64,000 nucleotides of DNA from contig NC_045145.1 in the NCBI RefSeq assembly GCF_008831285.2, forward strand, positions 21,344,040 through 21,408,039, given 5' to 3'. The translations under genes and the position numbers were made by a program. The notes beneath the pieces were generated by a model. The model ran no database searches, was not told where the DNA came from, and saw only the letters and a program-made list of their open reading frames with translations. The stretch is from Nymphaea colorata (lineage: Eukaryota; Streptophyta; Magnoliopsida; Nymphaeales; Nymphaeaceae). This document shows positions 39,291 to 51,500 of the stretch, in pieces; positions within the stretch are counted from its first letter, which is position 1, and the number at the start of each line of letters is the position of its first letter.

Positions 39291-41140
39291 ATTAATTTGG
39301 CAATTAATCTTTTGATCATGTTATTCATTTTTCAGGTTAGTATGAAAATGGAGTGAACAACTAGAGATGTCAATGGATTGGACGCAGCCCGAGATCCGAT
39401 TCAAATTGGGTAGCTATTATTCACGTTTGTCAATGAAAATAGGATCTGACCATAAAACAATTGGGTTTACTCAACTTTCTTGATATATTTAGTCTTCTTG
39501 GAAGCTTACATGAGATATTAATTGTAATGAATATTCAAAATTAGTTCCTTAGAAAATATCGATATTCGGATTTCAGTACACTACTTATGCTTTTGCCTAG
39601 TTGGGAATTGGAAATCCGTCTGGGAATCAAACAAGATAATAATATATTATATTATTTACATACAATCTTCGTGGCGATCATTAATTATTAGATCTAAGTT
39701 TCTAACTAGAACCTGAACCATCCACATATCCTTGACTATTGGAACAACAAAGTACTGAATAACGAAGAAGGCTCAGCAATTGGGGTAGAGTCCAGAGTTC
39801 AATCTATGATCACATGCATGAACGAGGAGGAATAATTGAACGTACGTCGCGCCCGAGTGTAATGTGATCGGTACTTTGGCTTGCTTAACATTTTACTTTT
39901 TGTTAATTTACCCAGTCCGATCGAACGGTTCGATATCTGATGGGTCCGGTACTTGGTTCTTATTTATTGGAGATTACTGTGCACCAGTACTCTGCAATTT
40001 TTGCTTTCATTGTTTTTTGGTCATCGGACGACGACTTTTAACTAGATATGGACACAGAAAAAATGGAAGGTTATAAGCTAGCTCTCAAAAATGACCCACT
40101 GTGTGGTATGTAGGATCCTATGTTTTATAAATCAGCTTTCTCCAAATTTTTCTGGTTTTTTATAAACAATTTTAGGGTGAGTGAGAGGAAATCCCTCTAC
40201 CCAAGTGAAGGTTGAAGCCTCCTTCCTTCTATTTTTTATGTTGATAGGATTTAGGGCTGTTTTTGGTGCCTCGGAATGCACGCTCGGCTTACATATAACT
40301 ATCGGCTCCTTTTGAAACACAAAAAATTGAAGAGCTTGAAAAAGGAATTGACCGACCATTGCACCAACTTCTGAATGGCTTTATATAAAAAAATGTTAAA
40401 AAAGAATTTCAAACAAACACGCTTAAAGAATTAAAAGCAATAAAAGCCGTGCCTAACTTTTCGATATTATCAGAAACACGTGTACACCTAAATTTTGCAC
40501 CATCAATAGAAAATGACATTTTGTCAACTAACCCTAGGCTATTACCAACATAAACTGCGCATAATGCAAAAAAGATTAAAATACCCTAAATTGAAAAGCA
40601 AATTTGAACTTCATTAGTTCGTCTAACTATATTCAATAGAAGAAAATGAAAAATAATTTTGTACTCGAAAAAGCTAGCTAAACTCAATAATTGGAATTAT
40701 AAGACAAGTTTAAATTTGATACAGAGAACTGTTAAAAATGATTGAAACCAAAGATATGCTTCATTTACATTCATATTTTACTACCCACAGTCAATGTCAT
40801 GGATGGCCGATAGTTTGGCAATTGTCTCTTTGCTGTCAGGTTATAATCTGACAGTCTATGTTCCAGTCCCCACCACGTCTCAGTTCACTAGTTCAGGCTT
40901 TTTTTTTTATTATTAATTGAAATACCACTTCGATTCGTATGATCTACTCAAATTAGTTTGTATACAACACACACACATAGCAGAATAAAAGAGTCAAATG
41001 TTATATATTGGTCGTTCGATTGTTATAAATTAAAAATTTGTTGCTAAAAAATAATCGTTAAATTAACGTTAACCATAGTTTATAATCAGTGACCGTTTAT
41101 AGTGGCTGTGGCACGATGTATAGTCGTTTTAGTGATGAAT
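39291..41140. other. Intergenic; one possible transposon end
   Basis: No gene is supported. At 39364 the sequence tagagatgtcaatggattgg has the look of a plant hAT-type terminus, but no partner end or target duplication was found. Confidence 0.4.
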
Positions 41141-41240
41141 TTTAAAATTTTAATTATCCGGCAACTATTCAATACACAGCAGCATTGAACTTTAAAATTT
41201 TAATCATCCGGCAACTATTCAATACACAGCAGCATTGAAC
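41141..41240. repeat. Perfectly adjacent 50-bp tandem duplication
   Basis: Two 50-bp copies, 41141-41190 and 41191-41240, differ at a single base (aattatccgg versus aatcatccgg). The near-identity shows a recent duplication. Non-coding. Confidence 0.95.
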
Positions 41241-41423
41241 TTTTCTGCTGTAAAATCGACTGCTCAGGTCTAGTGATAATGGAGTATCCCATTCTCTTCC
41301 AGAACCACAGGCTAGACACATAATTGAGTTCCAAACCGGACCCATGTGGTTCTCTCTTCCTAGAAATTGATGGTTGATCATGATTATGTCTTCCGCTAAA
41401 GTACTATGTCAGTTTTGAAAATT

Positions 41424-41627
41424 TAAGGTTGTGTTTGTTTCACCGTAGATTTCAGACCTGTAGTGATTTGAAATGCAAATCTAGGTTTAAGATTCGACTG
41501 CTTTCCTGCCTTCCATCCCACTTTAAATTCATGGTTTTTTAACGTATTTAAAATCCATGAGATCTCTCAAAACATACCTTTTTATACAGCCTTCGATCTT
41601 AGATAGAGACCATCAAACACAATCTAA
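41424..41627. mobile_element. Tourist-like (PIF/Harbinger) MITE
   Basis: The 198-bp element at 41427-41624 begins ggttgtgtttg and ends caaacacaatc. The 11-bp terminal inverted repeats differ at one base. It is flanked by a 3-bp TAA duplication (41424-41426 and 41625-41627), the hallmark of this superfamily. There is no coding capacity. Confidence 0.8.
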
Positions 41628-42533
41628 TTGTTGTTGATTTTCGTCTTTTTGATTGTTGGGAAAAAATACGTTGTTTAAGAAGGTTACAGTCATTGGAGTA
41701 AACAAAAGCACAGTGGCATTTCATCTGTATGTAGCTTGGGACGACGAAAACTGAGAAGGGCACTGACAGCGGCGCTCCCTCTAATTTCATTATAATATCA
41801 TTTTTCATGGGCTGTGGCGCACACCAACCCCATGTATATCCATCACTGGACATGGAGATGGGGTGCCAACAGTAGTTAATTATCTAATTAACCGGATATT
41901 TCGTCATAATCTTGCTAGAATCCATTGTAACACATAAAACTAAGAAAGAAAAAAAGAAGGATGGTAGGTTTGTGTTCATTTCAATGTTATTGATATTATC
42001 GATATCAGAAAATGGGACATGGATTGGTTATACAGAACTTACTGCATGGAAAGTTGGCCTTATCCGCGTGTTGTATCGAGGTGAATCGACCTACTTTCTA
42101 GATCGTATTGATAACTTTGATCCATTCAAGGGACCAGGTAGCCCCCGTGTTTTTTGTATTAATATTTCAAGTAAAGGAAAAGTACCACTAACAGTTTCGG
42201 ATCAAGCATATATTTACTAATTTCATGTCATGATAAAGAGAAAGGGCACTTCATGCTCCATTAATTCCTCTACCATGACGAAGACATACTGGCTAGCACA
42301 TAAATTGTGAACCACTGAATATGGGCCTCTTGCCCTAATATAAAAGTCAAGCCCTCAAAGAAAAAGGTTCATCCACTCCCTCGTTCTTACTGATCATTTT
42401 CAACAATGGGTGGAAGAGAAACTGTGAAAAATCCAAGGCCTTAGCCCCCTCCTAAATGGGCTACATCTACATCTAGCCTAAGAAAAAGTTCAGTGCAGGG
42501 AAAAAGTCAATGACTACCTCATTCAAGTGGTAG
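41628..42533. other. Intergenic; one unrecognised frame
   Basis: A plus-strand frame at 41912-42220 (102 codons) contains a coding-looking stretch (about 42010-42140, WIGYTELTAWKVGLIRVLYR) that I cannot assign. It lacks a plausible ATG context or splice partners and is not called as a gene. Confidence 0.35.
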
Positions 42534-42534
42534 A

Positions 42535-42569
<35 letters not shown>

Positions 42570-42720
42570 GTGTGTGTATTCTAAAACTAGCTTATAAGGA
42601 TAATTACCAAGCATTTTTAGGGTTAGGTTTTCCAGCATGACTAGTCACATTATTAAATCTGTTTTAGCTGAGCTACCAGAGAACGTTCATGATGGAATAC
42701 TTCATTGTTAAGAGAGTGAC

Positions 42721-42758
<38 letters not shown>

Positions 42759-42862
42759 AAAGTGTGAAGCATTTATAGGGTTAGGGTATCCACCATGAGT
42801 CACATCATCAAATCGGTTTCAGTGGGATTAGTAAAGAATGTTCATGAGGGAAGACTCCATTG
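42534..42862. repeat. Diverged tandem duplication, each copy led by an (AT)n run
   Basis: Copy 1 has gagtgc then (AT)n at 42539-42565, and copy 2 has gagtgac then (AT)n at 42721-42746. Each is followed by agcatttttaggg/agcatttataggg, a catgact/catgagt block, and ggaatacttcattg/ggaagactccattg. Offsets range from about 155 to 180 bp because of insertions and deletions. Non-coding. Confidence 0.75.
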
Positions 42863-45391
42863 CAAGACGTGTGGGGTCGTCAGTACTCATGGGGAAAGTT
42901 AAGGATAAAATGGCTGCCCTGTTGAAGGCAACATTGTGAGTCTTGATCTTTCTTTCAAATCTGCTGATATGCATATCCTGTTGGGCTACTTTTGTTTTTA
43001 TTTAAAAAATAATAATAAATAACTTAAAATGTTTAACCAGAAAATGTTTAATATTGCAAGACTCGTATCGGGCAGAACCGCTTCAGTTTGCAGCCGGTTT
43101 GTTATAGCAGTTGATACGGCCAATATGAGAACGATATAAATTTGCAACCGTACACACTATTGTCATGCATCGTCAGAGAGGGAGCTTGGGTGAAAAGTGG
43201 GAGGACTCATCTAAAGACACTTTGTGAACGTAGTGTGAATCTGGTTTAAAGATTAAAACAGGTTTGTAAAACAGCAGTTTGAATTTGCTTCATTTGATGC
43301 ACAGGAAATGTCAAACACAAGAAATTTTACCCTATGTTTTTCATTGAGTTTGAAAAAAATTTCTCTGCCAAAAAAGTCGGACCTCTCTAAGTCTGATTTT
43401 TTTTCGCTTTTTGTTGAAAATTTTGACGTCCTCTGCATCACACGTTACCTTAAAATTTGAAACTCTCGCAGTATTTTGCTTGGTGGTTAAGGCTCGCTTA
43501 AGTTTGCTTTTCAAGAAGGAACATTAACTGGTCGAATGGTACGTGGACTAAAAGTACGGTAGTGTTTGATAGGCTGCTGGAACATTATTCCCCCGAGTCC
43601 GAGAGCTAAAAGTTTTATAATTGAGAAGATAAGAGACCGTATATTGTTCGGCCCACATGAGCGTGGATGAAGGGCTTCAATATCACGATGAGACATGGGC
43701 GCGTCAAGATCTTTCCGTTGATGTTCATGGTTGTTATTCACATATCCGTATATAACAAGAAAAAAAAAGAAGTAGATGTTGATAGTTGGCGATCACCAAG
43801 GTGACAGAATGAGATCATAAGGAGATGCACGTCTGTCAGAAAGATTTGTGCTTTTCTATTCTCTTTTCATTGTTTAATAATATTTTGCTGGTTTTTCACA
43901 GAATTTATCCAGACCAGAACAACAGAGATTTCCAGATGTCGAACTCTGCACCTACTTCATCAACTTCAACGGTGTTTTGATCATGATCACTGCTGCTATG
44001 GATAGCGCTTGATTGTTAGTCAAGTACCCAGTGTATGACTTGCAGTAATGCCGATCTGGTAGAAGTATGAAGTAAATGCTTAAAGCCTACCATGCTCACG
44101 CTTCTTTCTGTTTTTAATATATTAAGAACAGAATTTTAATGGGTAGTCATATTTTTTTTGAAAAAAAAAATAGTTGATAGCACTGATTCTTCTTTCAAAC
44201 ATCATTGTGATGATTCTGTGTTTTATTTACCACATCCTGATGGTCACCAGTTCATCCTGGCAGCCGTTGTCGCCACTAACATTGCCATTGAACGCCGCTG
44301 CAACCAACATCATCATCGCCGTCACCGGCCATCGCTCTCCCTTTGTTTTCCCTCTGCTTTTGCCTACGACAGCTTGATTTGTTCATGAAAAATTATGTAT
44401 AAGGTGTGCATTAAATTGCATTTCTAACTAAAATGAGAAAATTTCAAATTAATTACTAAGGCTCTTGAGGTCCTGAGCTCCACATGCATGTAATTTCTTC
44501 GTAGAACTGTATACGCTCAGATCGAAGGACTTACAACCAGGGGCGGACTCCAAAAAAAAATTGACTTAAGGAGCGCTAGTTAAAAGCGCACCAATACATA
44601 AATGGATATAATTTTCATGAAATATCAATATAAAAATGAGAACTAGTTTATGGGTCACTGTAGGCAATGCCCCTGCTTACAACTGCATACATAACACATA
44701 TTAATTTCCTTAACATATATTAATTTTCTTACTTCGGTAGAATCTCCAAATTAAACATGTGATACTTTCAAATGTTAGTGCTTCAGTAGACGTGTGTGTG
44801 TGTGTGTGTGTGTGTTAGCATTTTGTCAGAAGGAACCAGAGCTCGTCAAAATATTTCAAGAGCTCGATTTCTGTGATTTTCCTGAAAGGGGGTGAAATAG
44901 AAAATTTAGTTTGGGAAGTGGCTCCGGCCCACATGGTTCATTCCCTTGGCATGACCGTGGGTTTGAATCATCAGTTTTCTGCATGGAGACAAGGTACCAT
45001 ACTCGAGTACACTTTGAAGGAATCTCATGCAATCTTCTTCCTTGCCACCAAATATTCCCATGCCGTGGAGAGTTACCGATTAATACTACAAAAGGTAGCC
45101 GGATTTTTTCAGTACAAGATTTCAGTTTTGTGGAATTACATTATAGAAATTAACATCTCCATTTGGCTTCCGGATTCGGATGGAAGCTGCTGAACCGAAC
45201 AAGGGTAAAAAAAAACACTTAGTTTCTTGCTAATTGAATATTGAGTTTAAGTTTCCTGGATATATAAATAAGTTTCTATGACGTAAGATTGTAGAATTTT
45301 TATATCATTAAGTCTCCAGCCAATATATAAGTCCCGTAGAATGTAAATGATCAAGGGCTTCACTCAAGGTGGTCGGGCTACGGGCCTATGA
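42863..45391. other. Intergenic, with a (GT)n microsatellite
   Basis: A (GT)n run occupies 44792-44815. Two overlapping plus-strand frames at 44873-45193 (106 and 80 codons) read in different phases and match no family I know. The segment around 44541 (ggggcggactcc) resembles the MITE terminus seen at 1143 and 11554 but is too degraded to define. Confidence 0.45.
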
Positions 45392-45707
45392 AAATCAGAT
45401 TCGGAGTTTGTCATCGAATCCGAGCCAATTCGCCTCACATTTCGACCAGATATTAGATAATATCTGAACCACTGACAAGTTATGGATATATAATCGCCTC
45501 TATTTAACAGTGCGCACTAACTTCATAAACCGACGTACAAATTTGTCCTGTCACCACTAGAAATTGTTTGTTTTTTCCTTTGCCTGTTATTATGATGAAG
45601 CCTAATCTCGACGGCTAGAGTTGTCAGTGGTTCAGATATTATCTAATATCTGGTCGAAATGTGAGGCGAATTGGCTCGGATTCGATGACAAACTCCGAAT
45701 CTGATTT
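45392..45707. repeat. Perfect 87-bp inverted repeat around a 142-bp spacer
   Basis: Arm 1 (45392-45478) and arm 2 (45621-45707) are exact reverse complements by my hand alignment, with no mismatch over 87 bases. The spacer is 45479-45620. The arms contain the smaller palindrome agatattagataatatct and the text cgaatccgagccaattcgcc. The inner edge of arm 2 (ctagagttgtcagtgg) resembles a hAT-type terminus. The arms are therefore probably transposon-derived, either a foldback element or two copies inserted head to head. A transcript would form a near-perfect hairpin. Confidence 0.9.
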
Positions 45708-45897
45708 ATCATTAGAATTAAGACTTGGCATAAGATTTTCTTTCAAATCGTTCAAAAGGGAAGAAAATAAAAGGTCTGTTGTGACTATAAACATAATCGG
45801 CCACATGGACTAATGGACTAGTTATATCACATCTCCGTCCTAGATTTATTGCAAATATTCATTTCAAACTCTGGTTTTCTCTTTCACGATCTTGGAT

Positions 45898-46694
45898 GGT
45901 TAAAGGCAGTGTTGTACATATCGATACGGGTCCGTATCGTACGATACGTATTGTATCGTTTATAAAATATGATATGATACACCCTCTATATCGTAAATAG
46001 TGGTGTATCGTGCCTGTATCATATGATACATACGATACATGCCCCTCGTATCATACGATACGGTGCGATATGCCATGTATCGTGCAATATGGGCTGATTT
46101 CAAAAAAGGGGGGCTTGAATCCCCTTTTTTCGAGTTTTCTTTATAAAAACTCACCCCTTCTTCATTTCTAACTTAGAGATTATGCCGTCGTGGAGGAAAA
46201 TCATCGATTTTCATCTTTTAAGCAATGATTTTCAAAGTAAAATCATCGATTAAACTATGGATTTATGCATGGGTGGTTGATTCCCGTTGGGAGGAAAGAG
46301 GTTTTTTAAATCGTGAAGAAGAAGATGGAGATAATGAGAATGAATATGTTGAGGATCATGAATGAGAGTCGAGAGTGCTTTCATTTTAAATGTATTTGAC
46401 ATTGAATATTTTCACAATTTCATTATCTTGATTAATTTTGATGTTTACAAATGATGAACCGTAACTTTATAGAAATAATAAGTTTATCATTCTGTAAAAC
46501 ATTTTTCTATAAAGAACATATTATTCTTGATTTTTACTGTTTTTTTATGAATTCTTTGAATTATTTTTCTATTTTTTCTGATTTATTAAAAAAATGATAC
46601 AGTTACAATATGTTACGATATTTTATGATACGGTTTATCTTAAAGCCAAACCAATACGGCTTAAGATATACTTTTTACAACATTGGTTAAAGGC
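45898..46694. mobile_element. Mutator-like non-autonomous element, copy A
   Basis: The 777-bp element at 45908-46684 is flanked by an exact 10-bp direct repeat, ggttaaaggc (45898-45907 and 46685-46694). Its ends agtgttgtaca and tttacaacatt form short inverted repeats. The subterminal DNA is crowded with cgatacg/tatcgta variants (about 45920-46090 and again near 46600-46650). There is no transposase frame. A relative lies at 48925-49581. Confidence 0.8.
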
Positions 46695-48574
46695 CTATCT
46701 GGTATATATATTCCAGCCATCTGTGGCATTTATTTGTATACTGATTAGGAACTCTAGATTACGGTGCTTTGAATAAGGTGTTAATGCGTTTCATGTAAGT
46801 GCCAAGAAAGACAGATACAGAAGGTTGTGAAGCATTTAAAGGTTAAGAACGACGCACAAGGTGCATAATCTTTGAAGAGAAAAAAAAAATCAGGACGCAC
46901 ATAGATGATCATAAACTTTTGGTGGATGGCTGTCTATTCCTGTCATTGCGCATGATCATACGAGGGTGACGTAATCAAACATACAGTGAACAGTAATGCA
47001 CTACCTTTATATTTTGATTGAAGCTCCCTCATGCAGGAACTATACATGCTCATCCGGACCATCGTTTATGTACACATGACCGTCTGATGATGAAGCAAAG
47101 ATTGAGGGAACAGAAAAAGATCTATAGAAAATAAGCGCACTTGGCTAGGGTGAGATCCAAAGGTATCTTTACAACTCAAACATGGTTTTCTCCTTTAGCA
47201 GGATTAAAATCTACTGAAGACATGAAATTTTACTGCAAAAAAGCAAGTAACATTGCATTCAGTAATCTGGTAATGGAAACCAGATCCGATTACTAATTGA
47301 GTAAGCAATTAATTTAATAACCAAATCGAAATCTGAATCCATACATTAACTGAAATCACAAGAATATCTGACCAGATTACATATAAATGTTGGAGAATAT
47401 ACTAGTGAGGTTTAAATTCAGTTTTTAAAACAAGGTCAAATTCCGAGAGGTGGAAGTCACTGAATCCAACTGAAGAAAATGAAAGAATTTTGGGTGCATG
47501 TTCGGAAGGCATGATCTGTCTGTATGAAAATTATTAGTCCGCAAGAACTTTAACCTGTTCAGACGTTTATAGTTGGCTTCGCATGTTAGATATCTCAATA
47601 CGTTTAGAAAGAGAAACGATCAGGCCGGTGTCCACCTAGGCTTACCCTCTCCAATTTTTTGGGCGGTGAAAGCAAGGTATTGTATCTTCATTCCCTGCCT
47701 TCTGTTCCCATTTCAAATTGCTGGTAGCAATATCCACAATCTATCCAGATTCAGTTAGTATGGGAGTCTAATGGATTAAATCAGCTAAGTGGAGGAAACC
47801 ACCCCACTGCTATCAAGAGTTTTTGCCTTGTACATGAGATACCAGTAATCCCTCCCAGATCCTTCTGAATCACCAAGCAGGAAAGATGAACTAGGCAATA
47901 GATCGTGCCCCAAGTGAATAATATATACATCCACATGATTGCAGTGACGAAACACCACAAAGAAACCTCGATATTGCACGCTTGTGGTGCCTATTTAGTA
48001 GCCTAGCAAACCTCCACTCGCCAGATAGACCATGAGATTGCAATATTTGCAAAGGAAAAACAAGTTAATACAATGTCCTTTTAGCTGTCATTCTAATCCA
48101 CCAAATATAATTTTGCAATATCATGAAAGTTTGCCGACGAAAACAACCAGGAACTACTCTTTCAAATATATACCAAGTTGTGTCATAACCACTCCAATAC
48201 CACGTCAACAAAACAATCACCATTCCTGCGTATGGTTGTGATGGAAGGAAAGATGCAATTGTTTTACTTTCATCCATGAGCAACGCGACCAAGTGTGACA
48301 GATAGGGCGCATCCATGATCTAGTCAATGCATTGTGGATCATAATATACCAGCATGAAAACCAAATCCATATCAAGAGCAGGTAACAACATTTGGGCTTG
48401 AAGTGATACACCTGTAGCTACGGTAATCCTGAATTTTCCAATGGAATGTGTTGTCAAAGAATCTGGGATATATGTACACCTTTGGAAAGAGTATACAGGA
48501 AAAGAAAACAGCATTTTGATCCAAATGCATGGTTAAGAAGTTAACCACTGAGGCAAAATTAGTGTACATAATCC
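46695..48574. other. Downstream/3' region of the minus-strand SAM-domain gene
   Basis: No independent gene is supported. The part nearest 48574 must include the 3' UTR of the SAM gene, whose polyadenylation site cannot be fixed. Minus-strand frames at 48316-48065 and 48713-48372 lie here. The second is a frame-shifted overlap of the true last exon, and the first is unrecognised. Confidence 0.45.
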
Positions 48575-51500
48575 TTATCCTGGCCGGGGTTTCGCGCGAG
48601 GCAAAAGTGCAAGGAGTATCTTTTTCCTGGGTCCCTACAAAACAAACCAAATTCTTAATGAAAGAGAACATGTGGTATGGTATGTGAAGTTCCACAATCA
48701 AATTCCTTAGCATGTTTTTTAACAGGAGTGCACATGATCAAAATACTCAATCCATATATAAAAAAAAAAAATTAAACAAAAGCCAAAAGCTAAAAAATTA
48801 ATATTACACGAGGAGTGCTTACGACGAGTACAGAAAACATCCAAAATCTATTGCTATTAATATTTCACAAACATGAGGCTTAGATTACTCACCCAATTTT
48901 TCAACTTACTGTTTATCTAATTGCAGTGTTATCCATATCGTAAGATTAGGACGACTCGTCTGGGTGAAGAAAACCCAGATGATATGGGTTCAATACGCAA
49001 CATGCCTGTGTATTGCACTCGTATCGGGTGTATCGTATGCCACAGGGGCTGTATCGTACGATACACACAACACTCCGTATCTTACGATATAGGGTTAAAC
49101 TGATACCCTCTCCCTCTCTCTCTCTCTCGAAAGGGAGACATTTTGCTGGTTTCTCCAAAAAACCGCTGATTTGAGGAAGAAACCATCAATTTGATGAACT
49201 CGCGATGTAGTTTACTAGACTCTACAACACTCTAAAGTCTAAACTCGTATGTAATAGATGCTTTTTAAACTTGTGATAGATCATGAATGCTTTAATATGT
49301 TATTTTGAATCTCTTAGTGTTACTTTTCGTTTTTCAAATTTGTTGTTGTTATATATGCCTATGGTTTATTAATGATGAATGATGAATCATTAATGTTCTT
49401 TATGTGTGATGAATTTTTTTATATAAAATACATTGTTCTTAATCTTTCTGATTTTTGGCTATTTTTCTTATTTTTCATGATTGTTTACTAATTTAAAAAA
49501 AAAGTTAATTAAAAAATCAATTTTACGATGCGTTACAGGTTGGCCTGACCAATTATGCTACGATACACCAGTGACAACATTGTCTGATTGTAAGTTCTTC
49601 CTGCACCAAATCTTATTTTTGCATCTGACATTATGCTGTAAAAGCCACGCATAGAAAACAAGCTCAAGACCTCATGTGAATAAACTGTGAATTCAGTCAA
49701 ATCTATATCACTAGACATGATAACAGTTCTGCAAACTGTTTGTTGGCCACGACTGATAATGATTAGTGCATTACAAACTTCCCTGCTTCATGTTTCAAGC
49801 TCCTAATGGTTGTATCGAATAAGCTGTTTAATAGTCCGCTTTAGTGCTTAGCGTGTCCTAATTGTTTCAAAGTTTGTAAATTATATTCCATACTACATTA
49901 CAATCTGATAACGTTGTCTTCTTGTATTGCAATGAACAACACATAGATGAAGGTGGTCTAAGCTGAAGGTACGGCTTTCCATGTGTCTTGGAAATACACA
50001 TGCATCTACGAGGTTTGCTTCTATGATTATAAACCTCTCCACAGGAACAGTTCTCTTTCTCCACCATAACAGGTGATATAGCATTTAGTTGTTGCAATTG
50101 CAATTTAGTTTATACGTCAGTGTTTTTAGTATTGTTCCGCGGAGCATATGCACTCTTACTTAAAGTCCTCACCGTATTAAGGAATATCCAAAGCTCAAAA
50201 ATGTTGGCTAAGATCAACCAAAAACCTTTAGGTGCACGATACAAGCCAATTTTTTTGCTAGCAAGGAAATAATTGGCCAAAAGGAAAAAAGAAAATTGCT
50301 GGTAAAAAATTGCGACAAATGCAAAAGAAATATGTATAAGAATAATCTTAGACAAAAAGTAAACTGAAAAGAAACATGAAATTTCACATAATAAGAATTT
50401 AATTTCAAAAATCAGACTTAACCAAAGTGATAGCATACCATCGGAATTCCTAGTTCTTTTAGGTCAGTGTCACCCATCTGTCTTAATGCAGTCATGTCCA
50501 CCTGCAAAAACAATGAAAAGGAAAGAATCAGTTGAAGCCAGATAAAGGTTAGAAAATGTAAACATGAGCAGGTTAACTTACACAAGATGAACTGAAAGAA
50601 AACAAAAATGAAGGGAGAGGGGGCCTTGGTAGTTATAGGTACGTAGCAGGTATTCTATGTAACATGGGTACGTTAATTTTGGTGGAGTACCCGTACCAGT
50701 CGGGTGTGACACGGTATGGATATGCCGTCAAACACGGCCCAGTATGGGTCTACATGTACCAGGTACGAGTATGTCGTTGGACACGGCCCGATACAGGTCA
50801 ACACGTACCAGGTACGGTCAACGTACCCGGGGTCCGTATCCTTACAAAAACAGACTCGGACAATGTTGACCGAGTCTATTTTCATTCAAAAATTAGGTTT
50901 TTTTTCGTATATCCTTTCAAAAATACAGAGCTGCGACAGAACTCCAGCAAGGGTTCTGTTTTGCTCTTTTCCACTGCTGTTTGCTGAGGAAGAACTCCAG
51001 CGACGTCTGGTGACCTTCCTGCATCAACTATTTTTCTTTTTATTGTTGTTCTTAGTAGTATTTTTGTTTTTCTTCTTTTACTGGTTTGTCATTTTTAATC
51101 TTCTTTTTCTCTTCGACAATCATATTGTCTGCTCTTTCTCTTTTACATTTACACGCAACCATGCTCCACAATGTTGAGTCGTTCCAATATTTTCTGTATT
51201 TGGTGCCTAAATCCTGCATTTTATGTAACTGAGCCATTCCAATTCAACATTTAGTGTTTAATTCTAGTTCCACAATGTTGCGCTGTGTTTTGGATGTGAA
51301 AATTCGTTCATATTTGACAGTTTAGGGGGCTGCTTGGTTGTCCATATCATAGGTTTCTTAAACGCACTGCTACAAGATCCATTGATATATATTTTATATG
51401 TTGTTTATTTGTTTATGTTGATGTCTATCTTTTATTTTGATATATATTTTCTAAGTATTTCTTCTCGTTTATATATATATGTGTGTGTGTATGTACAGAT

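Noticed and set aside
36541-42862. Regularly spaced repeats that might suggest a CRISPR-like array
   Set aside because: The repeats are simple tandem duplications of two copies or dinucleotide runs, in a eukaryotic nuclear genome, with no repeat-spacer pattern.
50673-51177. Several overlapping frames around 50.7-51.2 kb (70-153 codons)
   Set aside because: They come from the GTAC-rich repeats of a non-autonomous element and read in conflicting phases and strands.
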